Positions 6,464 through 11,685 of a stretch of DNA of 11,685 nucleotides are shown here, piece after piece (positions within the stretch are counted from its first letter, which is position 1; each line of letters opens with the position of its first letter). A model generated the notes under the pieces. It was given only the letters and a program-made list of their open reading frames with translations. It ran no database searches and was not told the origin of the DNA. The translations under genes were made by a program, and so were the position numbers. The stretch comes from Actinomycetota bacterium (lineage in GTDB: Bacteria > Actinomycetota > Actinomycetes > S36-B12 > UBA10799): the NCBI GenBank assembly GCA_030837445.1, contig JAUPKM010000121.1, positions 1-11,685 of the forward strand, read 5' to 3'.

Positions 6464-7927
6464 ATGGGACTGCTGGACGCCAGCGAGTGGTTCGGGAAGA
6501 TCTTCGTTGGGGGCACCTGGGCGGGCGGCGGTGCCGGCTCCGCGCCGGTGCTCGAGCCCGCGACGGGCGCCGAGCTGACACGGTACGGCGTCGCGACCCC
6601 GGACGACGTCCGGGGGGCCGCCGCGTCCGCCGTCACCGCGCAACGGAACTGGGCCACGCTGCCGCACCCTGAGCGCGCGGCCGTCCTCCGCCGGGCCGGT
6701 GACCTGTTCCGGGAGCACGCCGGCGAGATCGTCGAGTGGAACATACGGGAGGCCGGTGCGATCCGGGCGATGGCCGATTTCGCCGTCGGGGTCGCCGTCC
6801 AGGAGTGCTACGAGGCCTCCGCCCTGCCGTCCCGGCCCTACGGCGAGCTGATCCCCAGCGACCAGCCGAGGCTGTCGATCGGGCGGCGGATCCCGTCCGG
6901 CGTCGTCGGCGTGATCTCGCCGTTCAACGTGCCGATCATCCTCGGCATCCGTTCCGTGGCGCCGGCGCTGGCGCTCGGCAACGCCGTGCTCCTCAAGCCG
7001 GACCCCCGGACCCCGGTGGTCGGTGGCGTCGTCATGGCTCGCGTCTTCGAGGAGGCCGGCCTGCCCGCCGGCGTGCTCCAGGTGCTGCCGGGCGGGGCGG
7101 ACGTCGGCGAGGCGCTGGTCACCGACCCGGTGGTCCGCGTCGTCTCGTTCACCGGCTCGACGGCGGTGGGCCGGCGCATCGGTGAGCTGGCCGGCCGGCA
7201 CCTGAAGCGGGTCCTCCTGGAGCTCGGCGGCAACTCCGCCCTCGTCGTGCTCCGGGACGCCGACATCGACCGCGCGGTGAGCCTCGCCGCCTGGGGATCC
7301 TTCCTGCACCAGGGCCAGATCTGCATGACCACGGGCCGCCACCTCGTCCACGAGACGATCTACGACGAGTTCGTGGAGAAGCTCGCCACGACGGCTGGCG
7401 CCCTGCCCGTCGGTGACCCGTTCCGTGAGGAGGTCGCTCTCGGCCCGGTCATCGACACCGGGCAACGCGACAAGATCCACCAGCTGGTGGAGGTCAGCCG
7501 TTCCGGCGGCGCGAGGGTCGCGGCGGGTGGCGAGTACGACCGACTGTTCTACCGGCCCACCGTCCTGGCCGACGTCGCCACGGACGCTCCCGCGTTCGTC
7601 GAGGAGGTGTTCGGGCCGGTCGCGCCGGTCACGCGGTTCGCCACCGACGAGGAGGCCCTCGCCATCGCCGCGGACACCCCCTACGGGCTGAGCCTCGGGA
7701 TCGTCACCACGGACGTGATGCGTGCCCTCGCGCTCGCGGAGCGCATCCCCACCGGGATCGTGCACATCAACGACCAGACCGTGAACGACGAGGCCAACAT
7801 CCCCTTCGGCGGGGTGGGGGTCTCGGGGACGGGCTCACGCCTGGGCGGCGCCGCGGCGAACGTCGAGGCGTTCACCGAGACGCAGTGGGTGACGATGCGC
7901 GGCGAGCCGCCCAGATACCCCTTCTGA
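6464..7927 (+). CDS. NAD(P)-dependent aldehyde dehydrogenase, benzaldehyde/vanillin dehydrogenase type
   Basis: This 487-residue cytoplasmic enzyme oxidises an aldehyde to its acid. All main family residues are visible: Asn155 in SPFNVP, Lys178 in LLKPDPRTP, the cofactor loop FTGSTAVG at 229-236, general base Glu253 in LELGGN, nucleophile Cys287 in QGQICMTTGR, and EEVFGPVAPV toward the C-terminus. The variants GQICMTTGR and FNVPI with LKPDPRTP resemble aromatic aldehyde dehydrogenases of the benzaldehyde/vanillin group, so an aromatic substrate is likely but not proven. ATG 6464 follows AAGGAG by 5 bases, and a longer in-frame start at 6347 lacks such a site. It stands alone after a 147-base gap, with no aromatic-degradation partner gene next to it. 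The muconolactone-isomerase-like gene 1.8 kb downstream belongs to a family that also has aromatic-pathway members. Confidence 0.9.
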   Translation: MGLLDASEWFGKIFVGGTWAGGGAGSAPVLEPATGAELTRYGVATPDDVRGAAASAVTAQRNWATLPHPERAAVLRRAGDLFREHAGEIVEWNIREAGAIRAMADFAVGVAVQECYEASALPSRPYGELIPSDQPRLSIGRRIPSGVVGVISPFNVPIILGIRSVAPALALGNAVLLKPDPRTPVVGGVVMARVFEEAGLPAGVLQVLPGGADVGEALVTDPVVRVVSFTGSTAVGRRIGELAGRHLKRVLLELGGNSALVVLRDADIDRAVSLAAWGSFLHQGQICMTTGRHLVHETIYDEFVEKLATTAGALPVGDPFREEVALGPVIDTGQRDKIHQLVEVSRSGGARVAAGGEYDRLFYRPTVLADVATDAPAFVEEVFGPVAPVTRFATDEEALAIAADTPYGLSLGIVTTDVMRALALAERIPTGIVHINDQTVNDEANIPFGGVGVSGTGSRLGGAAANVEAFTETQWVTMRGEPPRYPF

Positions 7928-8152
7928 CCCAGTTCTTTCCCGCTCCCCCGGGGGCACCGGCATCTGGAGAATCCATTTCCACGGTGATTGCACACGCTGA
8001 TTCCCCGCTGTCCGTGAAACGGGTCAACGACCCGACGGATCTCCTCGTTACGGCCGACACGGGTGCCGTGCGTGTCTTCGGCGCGGCCAGTTGGGCATGA
8101 TGAGGAGATCGCGATCAAGACCGAGCAATCTGAGCCTTCGGAGGAACCCGTG
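7928..8152. other. Gap between aldehyde dehydrogenase and Nudix region
   Basis: Together with the frameshifted ORF that follows, this makes 381 bases without an intact gene. A plus-strand frame from GTG 7984 to 8100 (38 codons, ending GAVRVFGAASWA) and a frame through 8090-8150 (DEEIAIKTEQSEPSEEP) both look somewhat protein-like. Neither has a good ribosome binding site or a recognisable family. A stem-loop lies at 8011-8039. Confidence 0.4.
8011..8039 (+). terminator. Bulged stem-loop after the aldehyde dehydrogenase gene
   Basis: TCCGT (8011-8015) pairs with ACGGA (8035-8039), and CGGGTC (8020-8025) pairs with GACCCG (8029-8034). The loop is AAC, and a GAAA bulge sits on the 5' arm. That gives 11 base pairs. 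It begins 84 bases after the stop codon and could end the transcript or fold as an RNA element. There is no T-run. Confidence 0.35.
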
Positions 8153-8298
8153 ATGCTGCCTCACGAGGAGATGTTTTACGAGGTGACGAGCAACACGCCT
8201 ACCCGATTGCCAGCCGGCTTGCTGAGATCCCCGACCGCCCCTGGTACATGGGCGACATCCCGGCCCCGCTGCCCGGCGTCCGGTACGTCTACGCCTGA
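8153..8298 (+). pseudogene. Small frameshifted ORF of unknown function
   Basis: A good ribosome binding site (CGGAGGAA at about 8139-8146) stands before GTG-ATG at 8150-8155, and translation begins MLPHEEMFYEV. This frame soon turns into a Ser/Thr/Pro/Arg-rich string typical of an off-frame reading. A different frame from about 8185 reads as good coding sequence with G/C-ending codons (DEQHAYPIASRLAEIP, then DRPWYMGDIPAPLPGVRYVYA without gap) and ends in TGA at 8296-8298. A one-base change near 8180-8190 would join them into a protein of about 50 residues. I do not know the family. The alternative is an N-terminal extension of the Nudix protein, since GTG 8150 is in its frame, but the composition argues against that. 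Confidence 0.4.
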
Positions 8299-8308
8299 GC
8301 CTCGAGCC

Positions 8309-8863
8309 ATGGATAGCATGATCGATATGGACTCGGGTTCGGGTATCCCGCTCTTGGCCCGCCTGGTCGATCCGGGCATCAAACCGTCAGAGCCTCGTCT
8401 GGAGCGACGGGCCGTGCGTGCGCTGGTCCACCGCCAGGGGGAACTGCTGATGATCCTTTCCACCCGGCGGGGTGACTACAAGTTCCCGGGCGGCGGAGTG
8501 GAACCGGGCGAGACCGACGTGGACGCCCTGGCCCGGGAGCTGGCCGAAGAGTGCGGGGCCCGACTCACCACGGTCGGCGCCATTCTCGGCGACACCCTCG
8601 AGTACCGAGCCCCGCGCAAGGTCGGCGACAGGGTCTTGAGAATGCTCTCGCGGTACTACCAGTGCCACATCGCCGACGGCTTCGGCCCCCAGTCCTTGGA
8701 CGATTACGAACAGCAGCTGGGCTTCCTGCCGGTCTGGGTCACACCGGAGAAGGCGCTCGCAACGAACCTCGCCATGGTCCGGGAATGCGATCAAGACTGT
8801 GGCGACCTACCACCCTGGACCCCGCGGGAGATCCTGGTGCTCCAGCGTCTCGGAGCCGGATGA
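8309..8863 (+). CDS. Nudix hydrolase
   Basis: This 184-residue enzyme should hydrolyse a nucleoside diphosphate linked to another moiety, using divalent metal. The Nudix box is perfect at residues 62-84: Gly62, five residues, Glu68, seven residues, Arg76-Glu77, Leu78, Glu80-Glu81, Gly83. It is preceded by the usual RRGDYKFPGGG strand-loop. The substrate cannot be read from the sequence. The start is uncertain. ATG 8309, 8318 and 8327 are all possible, none has a good ribosome binding site, and an in-frame GTG/ATG at 8150/8153 does. I chose 8309 because the upstream in-frame sequence looks non-coding in that frame. Its C-terminus (PWTPREILVLQRLG) is intact. The alpha/beta hydrolase gene begins 79 bases further on. 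Confidence 0.88.
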   Translation: MDSMIDMDSGSGIPLLARLVDPGIKPSEPRLERRAVRALVHRQGELLMILSTRRGDYKFPGGGVEPGETDVDALARELAEECGARLTTVGAILGDTLEYRAPRKVGDRVLRMLSRYYQCHIADGFGPQSLDDYEQQLGFLPVWVTPEKALATNLAMVRECDQDCGDLPPWTPREILVLQRLGAG

Positions 8864-8942
8864 GCCGGTGCGTAGAAGCGGGGTAACTGGCATCCTCGAG
8901 GTACTTCGGCCCAGACGGGGTTGAGGAGCTCAAGGAGGAGCC

Positions 8943-9593
8943 GTGGAGGTCCTGACGCTTGGCTCGCAGAATGCCGAGCGGGTCGTTCTCTTCGCCGCCG
9001 GAGCGGGCGGCGACCCCGAGCGACACCGGCCTCTGCTCGATCACCTGGCGGCCCACGGTTGCCGGATCATCGCACCGCGCTTCGAACGACTCCTCGCGCG
9101 AGATGCGTCGACGGCCGAGTTGCTGGCGCGCCCGCGCGGGCTGATCGAGGCGCTGGGCGAGCAGTCACCGCCCGACGTGCCAGTGATGGCGGTCGGACAT
9201 TCCATCGGTGGCTGGGCTGCGCTCTGCCTGGCAGGAGCCACGCCCTGGGGTCGCGACCGTCGTCCGATCGACGTTCCGAGGGAGCCGAGGGTGTGCCGTC
9301 TCGCCCTCTATGCACCGGCTGCCGGCTGGTTCCAGGCCCCGGGCTCGCTCGACGAGGTCACGGTGCCGATGCTGGTGTACGCGGGCGAACTCGACCCCGT
9401 TGCCCCGCCCGCCCAGGCTCTCCATCTCACGACAGCTCCAGCCGACGTCGACGTCCGCATCGTTCCGGGAGCCGGGCACTTCAGTTTCATGAACGTGTTG
9501 CCTCCCGGTACTTCGGAACACCCGGCCTTCGACCGAACCGGGTTCCTCGGCGACCTCGCAGACGCCACCACGGCATTCTTGAGTCAACGTTGA
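8943..9593 (+). CDS. Small alpha/beta hydrolase
   Basis: This 216-residue cytoplasmic serine hydrolase starts at a GTG behind a very strong AAGGAGGAG. It has the expected fold order: strand VVLFAAGAGG with a probable oxyanion hole at 14-23, nucleophile elbow GHSIGG at 85-90 (Ser87), acid Asp151 in YAGELDPVAP, and catalytic His179 in PGAGHFSFM. The short insertion between strand 6 and the acid means a small lid. This resembles predicted dienelactone-hydrolase-like or KANL3/Tex30-like hydrolases more than lipases. The substrate is unknown. The gene may be transcribed with the Nudix gene 79 bases upstream. Confidence 0.87.
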   Translation: MEVLTLGSQNAERVVLFAAGAGGDPERHRPLLDHLAAHGCRIIAPRFERLLARDASTAELLARPRGLIEALGEQSPPDVPVMAVGHSIGGWAALCLAGATPWGRDRRPIDVPREPRVCRLALYAPAAGWFQAPGSLDEVTVPMLVYAGELDPVAPPAQALHLTTAPADVDVRIVPGAGHFSFMNVLPPGTSEHPAFDRTGFLGDLADATTAFLSQR

Positions 9594-9724
9594 TCGTTGC
9601 CGAGATAGACCCCTCGTCCATCGGGGACTTCTGGGCCGCCATGCAGAGTGATCTTCCGACTGGGTGCCGCTCTGGGCCTGTGACGGGGGATCCGTGCGCC
9701 GAGCGGCCTGGTTATGCTGCCGTG

Positions 9725-10015
9725 ATGCAGGTTCTTGCTCTGGAACGGGCAGTCCCCGGGGTCCGGGATGACGCTTTCACCGACGCCCTGCTAAGAACAG
9801 AGGCCGAGCGTTTGTGGGAGCTGCAGCAGGCTGGCGTCGTCCGACAGGCGTTCTTCCGGACCGATCGGGATGAGGCCGTGCTGGTGCTGGAGGCCCCCGA
9901 CGCTCAGACGGCACGCTCGGTTCTGGATGGGCTTCCCCTGGTCAGCGCCGGACTCATCGACTTCGAGGTGATCGTCCTGCGGGCGTACCCGGGTTTCGCG
10001 CGACTGTTCGTTTGA
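9725..10015 (+). CDS. Muconolactone-isomerase-like dimeric alpha/beta-barrel protein
   Basis: This 96-residue protein has a ferredoxin-like strand-helix-strand pattern: MQVLALERAV, a long helix with LLRTEAERLWELQQAG, VVRQAFFRTDRDEAVLVLEAP, a second helix DAQTARSVLDGLPL, and a last strand GLIDFEVIVLRAYPGF. It is close in size and layout to muconolactone delta-isomerase and YciI-like proteins that dimerise through a beta-sheet. True catechol-pathway function is not supported by its neighbours. ATG 9725 (or GTG 9722) has no ribosome binding site but has TATGCT seven bases upstream, so the mRNA may be leaderless. The reading frame stays open far upstream (from 8921), but that part is a shadow of the hydrolase gene. 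Confidence 0.75.
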   Translation: MQVLALERAVPGVRDDAFTDALLRTEAERLWELQQAGVVRQAFFRTDRDEAVLVLEAPDAQTARSVLDGLPLVSAGLIDFEVIVLRAYPGFARLFV

Positions 10016-10100
10016 TACCTCGCTCGCCCGCGACGCCATTGTGCGAAAACCAGCCGGTGAACACGCAACAGTCTCAAGCGTCCCTGGCGAGGATTGACGG

Positions 10101-11525
10101 TCAGGCCCGGCGGTTCCGGATGAACCCGGCGGCGATGACGATCCCGAACATCGCCGACACGGCTGCCGCACCGAAAGCGGCGCCGGAGGCGTGCGCGAGC
10201 GTGGTCTTCCCGGTGTCGTGGGCCGCCGCGCTCTCGTAGACGGTGATGAGCATGGCCAGGCCGAGGGACCAACTCCCCCACTGCAGGGTCTGGAACAGCC
10301 CGGCGGCTGCGCCGGAGTCCTCCGGGGCCACGCCGGTGAGCACGGTGGTGCTCAGTGAGACGGTGACCAGGCCGGCCCCGGCGCCGACCAGCAGCAGGGG
10401 CCCCAGGACGGCGGTGAGGTATTCGCTCGTCCCGGACAGCCGGGTGAGCCACAGGAGTGCCGTCGCCAGGAGCGACGCCCCGGCGATCATCGGTGGCATC
10501 GCTCCGGTCCGTTTCAGCAGCCGTGGCATGAGGCGCACCGCCCCGACGATCGCGAAGGTCATCGGCAGGAAGGCGAACCCCGCCTTCAGCGGCCCGTATC
10601 CCAATCCGTTCTGCAGGAACTGCACGAGGAAGTAGATGACGGCGAAGACGGTGGCGGGGATGAGCAGCGTGTTGGCGTACGCGGCGGACCGGTTGCGGTC
10701 TCTGAACAGCCGCAGCGGCATGATCGGCTGCTGGGCTCGGCTTTCGCGGACTACGAACAGCACGATGAGGACGCCGGACGCGGCGAACGTCGTCAGGGTC
10801 GGCGGGTCGGTCCAGCCGCTCGAGGATGTGCGGATGACGGCGTAGGCCAGCCCGGCGACACCGAGTGTGGCGAGGACCGCCCCGGCGAGGTCGAACCGCC
10901 CCGGGTGACGTTCGGTCTCGCGGACGTGTACCGGTGTGAGCAGTGCGATCACGATGCCGATGGGGACGTTGACGAACAGCACCCAGCGCCATGACACCCA
11001 GGCCGTGAGGATCCCGCCGACGATGAGTCCCAGCGTGAGGCTGGCGCTGGAGACGGCCGCGAACACACTGAGGGCACGGTTACGTCGTTCCCCCTCGGGG
11101 AAGTTCGTCGCGATGAGGGCCAGCACGTTGGGGGTCGCCAACGCGCCGCCGACGCCCTGGAGGGCGCGGGCTGCTACCAGCCACCAGGAGGTCGTGGCGA
11201 ATCCGCCGAGCAGGGAGGCGACGGTGAAGACCAGTACCCCCGCCAGGAACATGCGGCGGCGGCCGAGGATGTCCCCGGCGCGGCCGCCGAGCAGCAGCAG
11301 TCCCCCGAAGGCGAGCGTGTAGGCGTTGAACACCCAGGCCAGGCCGGTGGCGGAGAAGTGCAGGCCGGTCTGGATCTGGGGCAGGGCGATGTTCACGATG
11401 GTCGAGTCCAGGCCCACCATGAGCTGGCAGGCCATGATCACGGCGAGGGTGATGGCCGGGTGTCCTTCCGGCCTGTTCGCCGCGCCGGCCTCGCCGTCAC
11501 GGGAGTGAAGGGTTTGTTCCGTCAT
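10101..11525 (-). CDS. MFS drug efflux transporter, DHA2 (EmrB/QacA) family
   Basis: This 474-residue inner-membrane proton-drug antiporter is predicted to have 14 helices. Visible motifs are LDSTIVNIALPQI in helix 1, motif A GGRAGDILGRRRMF after helix 2, RALQGVGGALATPNVLALI in helix 4, and the motif-C region LTLGLIVGGILTAWVSWRWVLFVNVPIG in helices 5-6 (residues given in part). The rest is a regular series of hydrophobic segments to the C-terminal RNRRA. Length fits the family. ATG 11525 follows GGAAGGAA by about 7 bases. The gene is divergent from the start of another gene at the window edge, with two palindromes between them, the usual layout of an efflux pump and its repressor. The drug substrate cannot be predicted. 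Confidence 0.93.
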   Translation of the reverse strand: MTEQTLHSRDGEAGAANRPEGHPAITLAVIMACQLMVGLDSTIVNIALPQIQTGLHFSATGLAWVFNAYTLAFGGLLLLGGRAGDILGRRRMFLAGVLVFTVASLLGGFATTSWWLVAARALQGVGGALATPNVLALIATNFPEGERRNRALSVFAAVSSASLTLGLIVGGILTAWVSWRWVLFVNVPIGIVIALLTPVHVRETERHPGRFDLAGAVLATLGVAGLAYAVIRTSSSGWTDPPTLTTFAASGVLIVLFVVRESRAQQPIMPLRLFRDRNRSAAYANTLLIPATVFAVIYFLVQFLQNGLGYGPLKAGFAFLPMTFAIVGAVRLMPRLLKRTGAMPPMIAGASLLATALLWLTRLSGTSEYLTAVLGPLLLVGAGAGLVTVSLSTTVLTGVAPEDSGAAAGLFQTLQWGSWSLGLAMLITVYESAAAHDTGKTTLAHASGAAFGAAAVSAMFGIVIAAGFIRNRRA

Positions 11526-11602
11526 GCGCGTTCCTTCCCGACGTTCGTTCGCGGGTATGCCGCCGGAGCGACGCGGACGACCGGCCGCCGCCCCGGAGAT
11601 AA

Positions 11603-11657
11603 CCGGGCACCTTGCCCGGAACGGCCTGGGGGTAACATACGGGCAGGGTGCCCGGTT
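11603..11657. promoter_or_regulatory. Twin operators between efflux pump and divergent regulator
   Basis: Two copies of CGGGCA-N3-TGCCCG are present, at 11604-11618 (spacer CCT, with one more outer C-G pair) and 11640-11654 (spacer GGG). Their centres are 36 bp apart. The two sites with their flanks form a larger 18-bp inverted repeat (11601-11618 against 11640-11657) with one mismatch. A plus-strand promoter fits between them: -35-like TTGCCC at 11612-11617 and -10-like TAACAT at 11633-11638, with a 15-base spacer. A repressor bound here could control both directions. Confidence 0.65.
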
Positions 11658-11674
11658 TGTCGACGGAGGCTGAT

Positions 11675-11685
11675 GTGACGAGACG
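11675..11685 (+). CDS. Start of a divergent gene, probably the pump repressor (partial)
   Basis: Only four codons are inside the window, GTG ACG AGA CG, with CGGAGG 5 bases before the GTG. An overlapping ATG at 11673 runs straight into TGA and is not the start. Beginning with Thr-Arg and lying divergent from a DHA2 pump, it is likely a TetR- or MarR-type regulator. The family cannot be read from four codons. Confidence 0.5.

Noticed and set aside
4852..6672. 606-codon plus-strand frame overlapping the epimerase
   Set aside because: It is arginine- and proline-rich with no motif, while the other frame gives a clear epimerase.
5942..7765. 607-codon open frame on the minus strand
   Set aside because: It is antisense to the epimerase end and the aldehyde dehydrogenase, is full of Arg, Asp, Gly and Pro, and shows no family motif. 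It is a high-GC shadow frame.
7951..7960. CCCCCGGGGG palindrome after the aldehyde dehydrogenase
   Set aside because: It has no loop, so it cannot form a normal hairpin. The 8011-8039 stem is a better terminator candidate.
8902..8955. Short frame YFGPDGVEELKEEPWRS ahead of the alpha/beta hydrolase
   Set aside because: It has no start codon or homologue that I recognise and overlaps the strong ribosome binding site of the next gene. It is probably chance.
9584..9593. TCAACGTTGA palindrome at the stop codon of the alpha/beta hydrolase
   Set aside because: It shares the core CAACGTTG with the LacI operators, but the outer bases differ, it lies inside a coding end, and no promoter of the shared layout is near.
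8921..9724. Long upstream extension of the muconolactone-isomerase-like frame
   Set aside because: It overlaps the alpha/beta hydrolase in another frame and has low-complexity Arg/Ser composition. Only the part from 9725 looks coding.
10016..10100. Terminator between the convergent small barrel protein and the efflux pump
   Set aside because: I looked for a compact hairpin and found only a distant CCTCGC/GCGAGG pair with a loop of over 60 bases.

Overview
The window is high-GC actinomycete DNA (Streptomyces or a relative). The evidence is strongly G/C-ending codons, frequent GTG starts, purine-rich ribosome binding sites, a secreted hydrolase ending in a ricin-type lectin domain, and a Tat-exported enzyme. 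No tRNA, rRNA, CRISPR array, transposase or integrase is visible. The left third looks somewhat lower in GC and less biased in codon use than the right two thirds. That is an impression by eye and was not computed.

Region 1, about 1-4745, is a fructan-use module. On the minus strand lies a secreted family 32 glycoside hydrolase with a ricin-like lectin tail. It is broken: the signal peptide and first catalytic block are in one frame, the rest is in another, and about 110 residues expected between them are missing. Divergent from it, on the plus strand, are a PfkB-family sugar kinase (probably fructokinase) and an overlapping LacI-family regulator. The promoters of the hydrolase and of the kinase-regulator operon share one layout: an upstream GTAACGAA box, a matching -35/-10 pair, and a 12-bp palindrome GACAACGTTGTC at the predicted transcription start. 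The simplest model is that the LacI protein represses both promoters and is released by a fructan-derived sugar. The target enzyme gene has since decayed while its control site remains. No transporter is in view.

Region 2, about 4746-6316, holds a single Tat-exported protein that matches the C-terminal catalytic domain of D-glucuronyl C5-epimerase. Three conserved tyrosines are present and two SH3-like repeats follow.

Region 3, about 6317-10015, holds plus-strand metabolic genes that do not form an obvious pathway: an aldehyde dehydrogenase of the benzaldehyde/vanillin dehydrogenase type, a small frameshifted ORF, a Nudix hydrolase, a small alpha/beta hydrolase, and a muconolactone-isomerase-like dimeric alpha/beta-barrel protein.

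Region 4, 10101-11685, is a 14-helix DHA2-type drug efflux pump on the minus strand. It faces the first codons of a divergent gene, probably its repressor. Two copies of CGGGCA-N3-TGCCCG lie between them.

The most interesting points are the paired promoter/operator architecture around the decayed fructan hydrolase, and the bacterial glucuronyl C5-epimerase with a duplicated C-terminal module.
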